The position numbers were made by a program, and so were the translations under genes. Source: Bacillota bacterium (GTDB lineage Bacteria; Bacillota; Clostridia; Acetivibrionales; DSM-1351). From it: a stretch of DNA of 57,715 nucleotides. The DNA lies in contig JAEWOH010000038.1 of assembly GCA_023460955.1 (NCBI GenBank), positions 1-57,715 of the forward strand, in the 5' to 3' direction. A model generated the notes under the pieces. It was not told the DNA's origin. It searched no databases and saw nothing but the letters and a program-made list of their open reading frames with translations. This document shows positions 25,217-33,727 of this stretch, piece by piece. Each line of letters opens with the position of its first letter. The first letter of the stretch is position 1.

Positions 25217-25813
25217 ATGAATATGAATTTAACAGAAATAGTTTTTCTGCTTGATAGGAGCGGTAGCATGGGTGGACTTGAAACTGATACAATTAGAGGG
25301 TTCAATTCATTCATTGAGAAGCAGAGAAAGCTGGATGGCAAAACCATTGTCACAGCAGTTCTTTTTGATGACAGATATGAAATTTTGTACAATGGTATTG
25401 ATGCAGAAAAGGTGAAACTTACTGATAAGGAATATTTTGTTCGTGGTTCTACAGCTTTACTGGATGCTGTGGGTAAGACGATTATTGATGTTGGGCTGAG
25501 GCTCTCCAAGACAAGTGAAGATGAACTACGGGGAAAAGTTATATTTGTCATTACAACAGATGGATTAGAAAATGCAAGCAGGGAATTTACATATCAAAAG
25601 GTTAAGGAATTAATTACGCATCAACAGGAAAAATACAGCTGGGAGTTTATTTTTCTTGGTGCTAATATTGATGCTGCCAGAGAAGCTGAAAGTATAGGTA
25701 TTTGCGTACAGAATGCGTACAATTTTGAGGCTACTCATGATGGTGTTGAAAGTATGTATAAAATGGTATGCGAGGCTGTTTGCGAAAAGAGAGCATATGA
25801 AAAAGCAAGATAA
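25217..25813 (+). CDS. VWA-domain protein (TerY-like)
   Basis: A 198-residue protein that is essentially one von Willebrand A domain. The MIDAS metal site is complete: DRSGS (DxSxS) near residue 13, a Thr in GSTALLDAVG, and Asp in TTDGLENAS. Similar small VWA proteins occur next to tellurite-resistance and phosphorylation-linked stress genes, where they bind partners. Four in-frame ATGs compete; ATG 25217 has GAGAGG 9 nt upstream. It is divergent from the HTH gene. Confidence 0.75.
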   Translation: MNMNLTEIVFLLDRSGSMGGLETDTIRGFNSFIEKQRKLDGKTIVTAVLFDDRYEILYNGIDAEKVKLTDKEYFVRGSTALLDAVGKTIIDVGLRLSKTSEDELRGKVIFVITTDGLENASREFTYQKVKELITHQQEKYSWEFIFLGANIDAAREAESIGICVQNAYNFEATHDGVESMYKMVCEAVCEKRAYEKAR

Positions 25814-25956
25814 GGTGCAGGCTCTATAGATATGATTTGAATTTTACGTCTTTCTGCTTATGTGATTATTGGGGTAATTAGTTCAGTTTGATCGAAAACA
25901 TTGTTGAAAGGGTAAAGCTTACCTACTTCTATAGTGTTTTTTCGTGGATGCCATAG

Positions 25957-26055
25957 AATGTACAGATAGAATTTACAGGAAAATGTTCATTTAATCTTAA
26001 CGATTCTATTGAGTCTGATATTGAATATTTACGAACTTTGGGATTCTATGAATAG
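25957..26055 (+). pseudogene. Possible 3' remnant of a gene
   Basis: An open frame of 32 codons with no start runs to TAG at 26053-26055 and reads like a natural protein C-terminus (FNLNDSIESDIEYLRTLGFYE). It follows a 150-nt stretch with no coding signal. It could be a decayed relic; support is weak. Confidence 0.25.
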
Positions 26056-26065
26056 ATGTTATAAT
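26038..26065 (+). promoter_or_regulatory. Promoter for the 131-aa orphan gene
   Basis: TTGGGA, 16 nt, TATAAT, 35 nt before the ATG at 26101. Confidence 0.5.
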
Positions 26066-26100
26066 ATTAAGTGCAACAAAATATGTGTTTGGAGTGAATC

Positions 26101-26496
26101 ATGAGAAAAACAGATAATCCACAGTATTCAATAGAAGATTTTAAAAAGATATCACCTATATATCTTAATGCTAAATTGCTACAGCCATATATTGATAAGA
26201 TTTTTGATATAGTTGAAAATATAACAGTATTCCAAAAAAGCGTAAATTGTATAGTTGAAGAGAGAAAATATACAAACCAGAGTAAAGCGGAATTCACCAT
26301 TAAGATTGACCAAGCAAAGGAAGCAAGGAAAAACTGTGTTATTGCCACAGTTGTTTTGAGGAATTCTGGTATAACAATAAAAATAAAAAATTCGTATCAT
26401 GGAGTAATTAATGATTTTACGGAAGATAGCTATCTTTTAACTCTAAATCGTGATTTGGAGACAAGAATTATGAGGCTAGTATTAGGGATCCCTTAA
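26101..26496 (+). CDS. Uncharacterised 131-residue protein
   Basis: Not recognised. It is mixed alpha/beta by appearance, with two N-terminal helices (SIEDFKKISPIYLNAKLLQPYIDKI) and then strand-like stretches (KAEFTIKIDQ, NCVIATVVLRNSGITIKIKNS). No signal peptide, membrane segment or cysteine cluster is seen. GGAG lies before the ATG and a promoter upstream, so it is probably a real gene. It lies between the VWA gene and the OLD-like nuclease and has no evident operon partner. Confidence 0.55.
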   Translation: MRKTDNPQYSIEDFKKISPIYLNAKLLQPYIDKIFDIVENITVFQKSVNCIVEERKYTNQSKAEFTIKIDQAKEARKNCVIATVVLRNSGITIKIKNSYHGVINDFTEDSYLLTLNRDLETRIMRLVLGIP

Positions 26497-26640
26497 AGGG
26501 GTTACTGTGTTTGCTGTTAAAAAACATACTGGATTATGATCTATTACTTTTCGCATTTTCGCCACATAAATGAAGGGTTATGAAGAAAAATGTAGAATTA
26601 TTGTACGTGATAATTTTATTGATTGTTAGGTGGGGAGCGA

Positions 26641-28443
26641 GTGAGTAATAAAGAACTGGTAAGTAAAATTGAAATCATAAAGAAAATATTCCAAGGAAAA
26701 CAATTTAAAAACTATATAGAATATATTACTTTTCCGTATTACAGAAATTTAAAAGAGTTTACTCAGATCACATTTGATTTTCCGCTAACTGTTTTTGTAG
26801 GCAAAAATGGTTCTGGTAAAAGTTCGACATTACATGCACTGTATGGTGCACCAAAGGGATATTCTGTTGGAGGTTTTTGGTTTTCAACCAGTGTGGATCC
26901 AATTAAGGAAGTCGGAACGGATGGTTTGAGGCACTGCTTTTACTATGGTTATAGAGAGGGAAATGATATTAAAGAAGTGTTAGTACATCGTGCAAGCAGA
27001 CCTGAAGATCCAGATTGCTGGGAGACAAGTAAGCCAGCTAAAAAGCATAATATGCGTTCAACTGAAAGAAGTGCACCTATCTCTAAAAAGGTTATTTATA
27101 TGGATTTTAGAGGAGAGCTAAGTGCATTCGATAAGTATTTTTATTTTGATGAACCATCAAAGAATCTAGCTTCAAAAACAAAGCAGGACTACTTAAGAAA
27201 GCAATCCCAGAAATTAAAGAAAATTATTGAGAATAAGCAGTTATATAATATTCTGGGAAGAAAACAAAATGATCCACCAAGAGAACTTAATGACAAGGAG
27301 CTTTTTTACATATCATATATTTTGGGCAAAAAGTACATCGGTGGAAAAATCATAGAGCATAAACTTTTTAATAAATGGGGGACATCTGTAGTTCTTCAGA
27401 ATGAGTTTTGTAAATACACCGAGGCATATGCGGGTAGTGGTGAAATAGCAGTTGTTAAGCTGGTTTCCAGTCTTCTTGAGGCTGAAGATTACTCTTTGGT
27501 TTTGCTTGATGAACCCGAAGTTTCACTTCACCCTGGTGCACAGAAGAGACTATTGTCTTTTTTGTTGGATCAAATGAAGGAGAAAAAGCATCAGGTAATT
27601 GTATCTACTCATTCTCCAAGTTTTGTTGAATGTTTACCTGCAAATGCTATTAAGGTGTTCAGTTCGGTGCCAGATAGTGGGAAATTTGAAGTACTAAATT
27701 CGTGTTATCCCATGGAGGCATTTTGGCATCTCGAGGAACCCATAACCAATAAAATAATGCTTCTTGTCGAAGATAAGCTGGCATGTGAAATAATTAAGAA
27801 GGTATTGGAGAGTTTGGGTAGTGATAAAGAGGCACTGTTTCAAGTGGAATATTTCCCAGGAGGGGAATCGGTCATCAAACAAGACTTCATATCTGTTTAT
27901 TCCAGAGAGGAGGAAAAACGGAAGTTTATAGTTTTCGACGGAGACCAAAAGCCTAAAGGAGAAATTACAAAGATTGATGATATAAGTATTAGAGATGCTG
28001 TTATACCAGAAAAATATGAGGAAATTATCAAACAACTTACAGGAACAGAGATTAAATTCAATGTTGATGGTAATGACAAAAATGGTGGACGAGATGACCA
28101 GAAAATTGATTTAATGAGGAAATATATTAAATATTTTTCTGAAAATGTATATTTTCTCCCAGGTAATATACCCGAAGAAATTATATGGGATGCTGAGTGT
28201 GTAGGGGCTTTGCTTAAAATATTTGATGCAAAAAACGGATCAATAGAATCATTAAAAAAAATTGAAAATGCTAAAGCCAGGATGTTTATGGCTGCTGAAA
28301 TAATTTATGGAGACGGAAGAAAAATAGAAGAGTTGGAAAATCTATTATTAACAAAATTCATAAAAGCGAAGAATGCACTCTATGGGGAAATTGTTAACAT
28401 TATAGATGGAATGTTAAACAAGGCTTCTAAAATCGACTCCTAA
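26641..28443 (+). CDS. OLD-like ATPase with C-terminal TOPRIM nuclease domain
   Basis: A protein of about 600 residues. The N-terminal ABC-type ATPase is interrupted by a long helical insert: Walker A GKNGSGKSST (about residue 63), signature-like AYAGSGEIAVVK, Walker B LVLLDEPEVSLHP, and the H-loop STHSPSFVE. The C-terminal third is TOPRIM-like: MLLVEDKLACEII (Glu), FPGGESVIKQD, and FIVFDGDQKP (DxD). This is the build of OLD-family nucleases used in several phage-defence systems (OLD, GajA, fused PARIS types). No GajB-type helicase is adjacent. GTG 26641 is preferred over TTG 26623, on the GGTGGGGAG upstream. Confidence 0.8.
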   Translation: MSNKELVSKIEIIKKIFQGKQFKNYIEYITFPYYRNLKEFTQITFDFPLTVFVGKNGSGKSSTLHALYGAPKGYSVGGFWFSTSVDPIKEVGTDGLRHCFYYGYREGNDIKEVLVHRASRPEDPDCWETSKPAKKHNMRSTERSAPISKKVIYMDFRGELSAFDKYFYFDEPSKNLASKTKQDYLRKQSQKLKKIIENKQLYNILGRKQNDPPRELNDKELFYISYILGKKYIGGKIIEHKLFNKWGTSVVLQNEFCKYTEAYAGSGEIAVVKLVSSLLEAEDYSLVLLDEPEVSLHPGAQKRLLSFLLDQMKEKKHQVIVSTHSPSFVECLPANAIKVFSSVPDSGKFEVLNSCYPMEAFWHLEEPITNKIMLLVEDKLACEIIKKVLESLGSDKEALFQVEYFPGGESVIKQDFISVYSREEEKRKFIVFDGDQKPKGEITKIDDISIRDAVIPEKYEEIIKQLTGTEIKFNVDGNDKNGGRDDQKIDLMRKYIKYFSENVYFLPGNIPEEIIWDAECVGALLKIFDAKNGSIESLKKIENAKARMFMAAEIIYGDGRKIEELENLLLTKFIKAKNALYGEIVNIIDGMLNKASKIDS

Positions 28444-28583
28444 ATACGATTAAATAAATCTCAAAAGACATTTTAAGGTTCGTCATCAATAGATTGAGGC
28501 GGTTTTGCGTGGGAAATATATCTAGGCATAGTTAAGTGTTTTGGCTATAGGGGGGGCAAATCTACCAAGTTGGAGATTTGGCG

Positions 28584-29045
28584 ATGAGGATGAGGAAAAC
28601 AACTGAACAAGTAAGTTATAATATGAGTAAAATAAAAAATAAGGATTCAAAAATAGAACTGTTGCTCAGAAGGGAGTTATGGGCAAGAGGCTTGAGATAT
28701 AGAAAGAATTATGGTAAGGTATTAGGGAAGCCAGATATAGTATTTCCTACATTAAAAATAGCTATATTTTGTGACAGTGAATTTTGGCATGGATATGGCT
28801 GGGGGGAAGAACGGAAAAAAGAGTTCAAATCCAATGAGGATTTCTGGATAAAGAAAATTGAACGAAATATGCAAAGAGATGCTGAAGTAAATATATCACT
28901 TGAAAAAGAAGGGTGGACCGTCCTGAGATTCTGGGGTAAGGACATAAAAAAGAACCTGGCACAATGTGCGGATGTTATTGAAAACACGGTCAAGAGAAAG
29001 CGTGAAAAATGCGGAGGTAACAAAGATGAAGTACAGAACCATTGA
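28584..29045 (+). CDS. Very short patch repair endonuclease (Vsr)
   Basis: Vsr nicks at T:G mismatches that arise when 5-methylcytosine deaminates, and so normally accompanies a cytosine-C5 methyltransferase, as here. The 153-residue protein has the family N-terminus (SYNMSKIKNKDSKIELLLRREL), the metal-site KPDIVFPTLKIAIF with its Asp, the FWHGYGWG zinc/active-site segment, and FWIKKIERNMQRD. ATG 28584 has GGAG 8 nt upstream. Its 3' end overlaps the methyltransferase gene by 20 nt, so they are co-translated. Confidence 0.88.
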   Translation: MRMRKTTEQVSYNMSKIKNKDSKIELLLRRELWARGLRYRKNYGKVLGKPDIVFPTLKIAIFCDSEFWHGYGWGEERKKEFKSNEDFWIKKIERNMQRDAEVNISLEKEGWTVLRFWGKDIKKNLAQCADVIENTVKRKREKCGGNKDEVQNH

Positions 29046-30219
29046 TTTGTTCGCTGGTATTGGGGGAATCAGAAGAGGATATGAACTGGCGGGATGTTTT
29101 GAGAATGTATTATCTGCCGAAAACGATAAAAGTGCTTGTGAAACATATAAGCACTTATATGGAGAAGATCCGTTTAACGATGTTACGACAGAGGAGTTTA
29201 AACAAAAGGTAATGAATACTCCATATGAGATACTGTTGGCAGGTTTCCCCTGTCAGGCATTCAGCAGGGCTGGAAAGCAGGAGGGTTTTCTTGATCAAAC
29301 CAGGGGGACATTGTTTTTTGATGTTGCCGACATTTTAAACCGTACAAGACCGAAGGCATTTATGCTCGAAAACGTAGATAATCTTGTCAGCCATGAGAAA
29401 GGCAGAACTTTCAGGGTTATTTTGGAGACATTGGTAAAGGAACTTGATTATAAAGTAATCGGCGTGGAGCAAGACAGTGAAGGGAATTTGGTTTACGAGC
29501 CGCGGAATTTTATCAGGAACTCAAGAAATTTCGGAGTACCACAGAATAGGCCTCGTGTGTACATAATGGGCTTTGACAGAAAGCTGTATGGTGAATTGGC
29601 GGATTCACTTCCAGTTTGTGAAACACCTGCAAAGAGAGAAGAAACACCTATATATAAAGACTTAAATGATTTGATTGAGTTGAAAGCTGATCCTGAGTAT
29701 TATATGGCGCAAGGATATTTAGATACGTTAAAAAAGCACAGGGAAAGACACCAGGGAAAGGGTAATGGTTTTGGTTACATTGTCGTGAATGAACCTGGAA
29801 TAAAAAATCCAGTTTCAAATGCAATTTTGGCTACTGGAGGATCAGGAAAAGAGAGAAATCTAATATTTGACCCTCAAGATGGAATTGCGGGCATGATTGC
29901 TAAAGGGAAACAGACTCCATTAAATAATGAAGGTATTAGAGTAATGACTCCGCGTGAGTGGGGTAAATTACAAGGATTTATAAATTACGGATTTGTTGAT
30001 GGGAACGGAAAAGATAATTTCTCTTTTCCACAAACAATGAGTAAAGGACAACAATACAAACAGTTCGGAAACTCGGTTTCTATACCTGTTATTGAAGAAA
30101 TGGCAAAGTGCATGAAGACTTGTTTGGAATATCTTGAAAGTGAAACAAAAAAAAGTATTTCTTACAGCCTTGCGGAGGAAATATGCTTAAAAACAGATGA
30201 AGAAGCCGAAAGTGCCTGA
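29026..30219 (+). CDS. DNA cytosine-C5 methyltransferase 1
   Basis: A 397-residue C5 methyltransferase with the ten-motif order: motif I DLFAGIGGIRRGYE (AdoMet site), motif IV GFPCQAFS (catalytic Cys), motif VI MLENVDNLV, motif VIII-like PQNRPRVYIMG, and motif X KQFGNSVSIPV. The target-recognition region lies between motifs VIII and IX (about residues 195-330). ATG 29026 is preferred because GGAGG lies 8 nt upstream. It overlaps vsr. A terminator separates it from the second methyltransferase. Confidence 0.95.
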   Translation: MKYRTIDLFAGIGGIRRGYELAGCFENVLSAENDKSACETYKHLYGEDPFNDVTTEEFKQKVMNTPYEILLAGFPCQAFSRAGKQEGFLDQTRGTLFFDVADILNRTRPKAFMLENVDNLVSHEKGRTFRVILETLVKELDYKVIGVEQDSEGNLVYEPRNFIRNSRNFGVPQNRPRVYIMGFDRKLYGELADSLPVCETPAKREETPIYKDLNDLIELKADPEYYMAQGYLDTLKKHRERHQGKGNGFGYIVVNEPGIKNPVSNAILATGGSGKERNLIFDPQDGIAGMIAKGKQTPLNNEGIRVMTPREWGKLQGFINYGFVDGNGKDNFSFPQTMSKGQQYKQFGNSVSIPVIEEMAKCMKTCLEYLESETKKSISYSLAEEICLKTDEEAESA

Positions 30220-30246
30220 TGAAAATATGGACAATTAATAATTTGA

Positions 30247-30276
30247 CCTCTTCGGTTATCCCGAAGAGGTTTTTTT
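30247..30276 (+). terminator. Rho-independent terminator between the two methyltransferase genes
   Basis: CCTCTTCGG pairs with CCGAAGAGG (30247-30255 with 30261-30269) around TTATC, followed by T7. Confidence 0.9.
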
Positions 30277-30300
30277 GAAAATTACCAAGTGAGGGGTAAC

Positions 30301-31140
30301 ATGAACAGTGAATTTACATTTATTGATTTGTTCTCGGGGATAGGTGGATTCCATTATGGATTAAGTAAAGCGGGCGGAAAGTGTGTTATGGCGTCGGATA
30401 TAGATCCTACTGCATGTGAATCTTATAAAAGAAACTTCAATCTTGAGCCAATGGGTGATATATATAAAATATCCTCGGACTCAATACCAGATTTTGATGT
30501 GCTGTGTGGAGGATTCCCGTGTCAGGCTTTCAGCAATATAGGAACAAAAGGAGGTTTCGACGATCCCAGAGGAGCCGTTATTTTCGAGGTTTTCAGAATT
30601 CTGAGTGATAAAAAGCCTAAAGCTTTCATTCTTGAGAACGTAAAAGGTTTGCTTAACCACGATAAAGGGCAAACATTCGCAACAATAAAATCGGAATTGG
30701 ATGCATGCGGTTATGATGTGTGGTATAACATTCTTGAGGCTAAAGATTATGGACTGCCTCAAATCAGAAAGAGGCTCTTTATTGTGGGTATAGATAAGTG
30801 CCTGAATGTCTCTTTTAAGTTTCCATTGCCAAGGGAATGTACAAAAAAGTTAAGTGACGTTATGGGGGGCAAAACGAACAGAGAATATGCTTTCACTATA
30901 AGGATCGGTGGAAGAAGATCTGGTATTGATAATAAATTTAACTGGGACTGCTATTTGGTTGATGGAAAGCCCAGGTATATAACTGTGGAGGAATGTCTCG
31001 AACTTCAGGGATTTCCACGTGACTTTTACTTGGCGGGAAATATGGACATGAAATTTAAACAGGTTGGAAACTCTGTTCCAACGACAGTCGTAAAAGCGAT
31101 AGGAGAGCAGCTATGCAATACGGGTATTTTTGCGGTATAA
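30301..31140 (+). CDS. DNA cytosine-C5 methyltransferase 2
   Basis: A shorter, 279-residue C5 methyltransferase, with motif I DLFSGIGGFHYGL, motif IV GFPCQAFS, motif VI ILENVKGLL, PQIRKRLFIVG and motif X FKQVGNSVPTTV. Its target-recognition segment is small (about residues 180-225), which suggests a short recognition site. It is divergent in sequence from methyltransferase 1, so the pair is unlikely to be a recent duplication; two enzymes could methylate the two strands of an asymmetric site or two different sites. ATG 30301 has GAGGGG upstream. Confidence 0.93.
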   Translation: MNSEFTFIDLFSGIGGFHYGLSKAGGKCVMASDIDPTACESYKRNFNLEPMGDIYKISSDSIPDFDVLCGGFPCQAFSNIGTKGGFDDPRGAVIFEVFRILSDKKPKAFILENVKGLLNHDKGQTFATIKSELDACGYDVWYNILEAKDYGLPQIRKRLFIVGIDKCLNVSFKFPLPRECTKKLSDVMGGKTNREYAFTIRIGGRRSGIDNKFNWDCYLVDGKPRYITVEECLELQGFPRDFYLAGNMDMKFKQVGNSVPTTVVKAIGEQLCNTGIFAV

Positions 31141-31212
31141 CTATTTCTGTGAAAGGAAATAAATTATTATTATAGTTAGTTTATGATTAGGTGTTAAGGA
31201 GGGCGGAATACA

Positions 31213-31611
31213 ATGATCGTTCGAATGGCAAAAATATCTCTGAATGATTTTGTGGAGTCTGTAAAACATGGACTATGGGGTTCAAAAATTAATTCTTTGA
31301 GCAAGTGGAACCCTGGTGATAAATTGATTTTTAATGTTGACAGAAAGCTTGCCGCTGTGGCTGAGGTAACCGGTGAGGCATTCAAAGACGAGACGCCGCT
31401 ATGGGGGAATGGTACTTTCCCATACAGAATTCCAATCAAGTTTAACTGTATTCTCAAAGAGAATGACATGATACCGTTTAATGATGAGATAATTGGTACT
31501 CTAATGGAAGAATGGGGATTTAATTATGGATGGGGTATTGTGACTAAACGTGCTATGAGCAAAGAAACTGCCAATAGGCTGATCAGTATGATATCAGAAA
31601 AGGTAGGCTGA
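31213..31611 (+). CDS. EVE-domain protein
   Basis: The 132-residue protein resembles the EVE (PUA-like) fold: FVESVKHGLWG, WNPGDKLIFNVDRKLAAVAEVTGEAFKD and the closing beta-strand region IPIKFNCIL. EVE domains bind modified cytosines and are often fused to or beside restriction and methylation enzymes, so its place directly after two cytosine methyltransferases is suggestive. Assignment is by pattern only. AAGGAGG lies 9 nt before ATG 31213. Confidence 0.65.
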   Translation: MIVRMAKISLNDFVESVKHGLWGSKINSLSKWNPGDKLIFNVDRKLAAVAEVTGEAFKDETPLWGNGTFPYRIPIKFNCILKENDMIPFNDEIIGTLMEEWGFNYGWGIVTKRAMSKETANRLISMISEKVG

Positions 31612-31712
31612 TAATTAGGATACACAGTCGAAAAACTACTTTTGAGTTGGCGCTGAGGAGCTCTTTTGCGTTTGAAGGCAGCCATATAAAATAAAGGATT
31701 TTGCAGGAGAGG

Positions 31713-31761
31713 TACAATATAGGTGCTTGTGTGAGAGTTCACTACAGACACCTATATTGTA
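31713..31761 (+). terminator. Long inverted repeat between convergent operons
   Basis: TACAATATAGGTG (31713-31725) is exactly matched by its complement at 31749-31761, with a 23-nt loop. It lies midway in the gap between the plus-strand methyltransferase operon and the minus-strand nuclease operon, so a bidirectional transcription stop is plausible, though no clean T-tract follows. Confidence 0.45.
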
Positions 31762-31795
31762 ATACTCACTAACAAATTACAGATATTTTGACATA

Positions 31796-32926
31796 CTATA
31801 CTTTCTGGAATTCTATATGGCCATTTCTGATTTTATTAAAGCTTATTACACATATTCTATCAGAAAAACCTGAAGGTATTTCTGCGAAAGGATCTTTTCC
31901 AGAGCCTATTACGTTTGCGTATACTTTTCTTTCGGGGAATACTGCTGACAACAGATCCAGATATCTTACAGCTTGATTTAACGCACTCTGATCTATAACC
32001 CCCTCCTTTAACTCCATAAAAAGCATTCTGGAATCGTTCTTGTCCATTAGGACAATATCTAGTTCGTCTTGCAAGTGGGGGGAGATTATTACTTCAAGCA
32101 TTGCGTTAACTGATATTTGGTCGAAAGGTATATCGATTAATGTTGAGTTTATGTCAGTAAAGTTTTGGATTAATAAATTGCTTATAACCGAATTTCTAGT
32201 TTTTAAGCCCCTCAGTATGTAAGCATATAAAAATGCTTCATCATTTGTACTGGAGGATGTGAGAAAAGCGTCATCCAACTTAAAACTCTTTTTATTACTA
32301 AGTGATGTATAGTATTCTAAGTGCTCATCTGTTGGGATTGAATTTTCAATCTTTTGTCTGTCCTTACCGAAACGTTCTAACAAATCGAGTAATAGCAGAG
32401 TTTGCTTGCTGGTGAATGAAGTTACGGACTTCTTTCTGGCAGCGCCTATATTCATAACGGAAGGATGCCTATATCCCCAAATCTCTTTAGATTCAAACTT
32501 TTTTATCAATTCATAGTTATCTGATAAAGATCTACAGATATCAAAAGCCTTTTCATATAAAAATCTGACTTTACAATCCGCTCCGCTTTCACCGGGAATA
32601 TTCATGGGGTAGTCAACAGAGGCAGGATCGTAATATAAAGCGGGTATACCCACAAGGGACTTTATTTTGAAGGGGCCATGAATTTCCTTGCAGCCAGCAG
32701 CAGCACCGTTTGTTCTATAAATGAAAATAAGATCATGGGGGCCGATATTATACATGGATGCAACGGCACGCCAAAAGGACTTGGTTTTTGAGGAACCTTG
32801 GTGAGGGAACCCGTATATGCCGTTTAAAATACTGTCTTCATACAGATCCGTGTTACATATGCATAAGTGGGATTGTGCGTTATTATCAAGTACGTGTTTT
32901 CTTATTTCGTTAATATTTTTATACAT
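31796..32926 (-). CDS. PUA/EVE-like protein with C-terminal PD-(D/E)xK nuclease domain
   Basis: From ATG 32926 (GAGG upstream on the minus strand) the product is 376 residues; the open frame extends further but into the neighbour. Residues about 10-110 look like a PUA/EVE-type modified-base reader (NGIYGFPHQ, GPHDLIFIYRTNG, GCKEIHGPFKIKSL). The C-terminal about 110 residues carry a nuclease core: DELDIVLMDKNDSRMLFMELKEG, i.e. Asp followed by ELK, the PD-(D/E)xK signature, plus NQAVRYLDLL. It is the last gene of the minus-strand operon. A modification-dependent nuclease is inferred. Confidence 0.6.
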   Translation of the reverse strand: MYKNINEIRKHVLDNNAQSHLCICNTDLYEDSILNGIYGFPHQGSSKTKSFWRAVASMYNIGPHDLIFIYRTNGAAAGCKEIHGPFKIKSLVGIPALYYDPASVDYPMNIPGESGADCKVRFLYEKAFDICRSLSDNYELIKKFESKEIWGYRHPSVMNIGAARKKSVTSFTSKQTLLLLDLLERFGKDRQKIENSIPTDEHLEYYTSLSNKKSFKLDDAFLTSSSTNDEAFLYAYILRGLKTRNSVISNLLIQNFTDINSTLIDIPFDQISVNAMLEVIISPHLQDELDIVLMDKNDSRMLFMELKEGVIDQSALNQAVRYLDLLSAVFPERKVYANVIGSGKDPFAEIPSGFSDRICVISFNKIRNGHIEFQKV

Positions 32927-32942
32927 AAAAAACCTCACGATA

Positions 32943-33716
32943 TTAGCTGTGCGCTCTGATATGTAAAGCACCTCTGTAATCTCCGCTATGATATTCGGTC
33001 CAGCGAGCAATACTCTTGGCATTTGGTTTAGAATATGTTTCCTTATCATAGCCTGAAGGCATACCTTTTTTTGCCCTAAGACTGAAAATGAGTTTATTCC
33101 AAACCATATTTACAGCAGTATCAGGGTCTAATATGTGCCAAGTTGAAGGATTGTGGGGTTGCGTATAATCGAGTATATAGTCTGCTGGATAATCAGATAA
33201 CCCTTTTCCAGAGCCTTTGAATAAGAAATATTCTAGTACGGGTTTTAGTATGTTTTTAGCATTTCTGAAAGGACTATTTATATCAGAATTTCGGACATCT
33301 TCTGCTATTATACCTCTCATTCTCAAAGACCAGTATTCGTCAATTAATTTATCCAATTCGGCAATATCTACACCCGAATAGTAGCAAGCCGTTTCAAATC
33401 CTGGCCGAGCAGTGTGATTAACTAAGGCAGGAGGAGCAGCTGAAAATGATTTTAAAGAATATCCTTTTTTATTGATATAAACATCGCTTTTATCGAAAAC
33501 TCCTGCTTTTCCTATACCGACTTTATTAGCTAAGTTAATTAAATCAGAATCATTTAAATAATTAAAATTAGTAGGTACTCCGGATGGTATAGAGCGATAT
33601 TCTATACCTCCGAATCCAACACTGTTGATTTTCATACCGAATAAAGCAGCGGCATTGTCTCTCATGGTAACTAAATATAATTTTATAAGAAGTTCGTCTC
33701 TTTCTCCTGAATTCAT
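32943..33716 (-). CDS. Candidate type II restriction endonuclease (PD-(D/E)xK)
   Basis: A 257-residue protein. After the N-terminal GERDELLIKLYLVTMRDN helix region there is DKSDVYINKKGYSLKS, which places Asp78 and Lys89 as in the PD-(D/E)xK nucleases of type II restriction enzymes, where SLK stands for the ExK half. The following PPALVNHTARPGFE is also of restriction-enzyme type. Specificity cannot be read. It is in an operon with three other genes, and the cytosine methyltransferases that could protect the host converge on it. AGGAGGG precedes the start on the minus strand. Confidence 0.6.
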   Translation of the reverse strand: MNSGERDELLIKLYLVTMRDNAAALFGMKINSVGFGGIEYRSIPSGVPTNFNYLNDSDLINLANKVGIGKAGVFDKSDVYINKKGYSLKSFSAAPPALVNHTARPGFETACYYSGVDIAELDKLIDEYWSLRMRGIIAEDVRNSDINSPFRNAKNILKPVLEYFLFKGSGKGLSDYPADYILDYTQPHNPSTWHILDPDTAVNMVWNKLIFSLRAKKGMPSGYDKETYSKPNAKSIARWTEYHSGDYRGALHIRAHS

Positions 33717-33727
33717 TTGAATCCCTC

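Noticed and set aside
26641..28443. Complete Gabija system
   Set aside because: The ATPase-TOPRIM protein resembles GajA, but no UvrD-like GajB follows; the next genes are Vsr and methyltransferases.
31796..33049. Longer N-terminus for the nuclease fusion gene (start at 33049)
   Set aside because: The extension overlaps the upstream gene by over 100 nt, while ATG 32926 has its own GAGG site in the gap.
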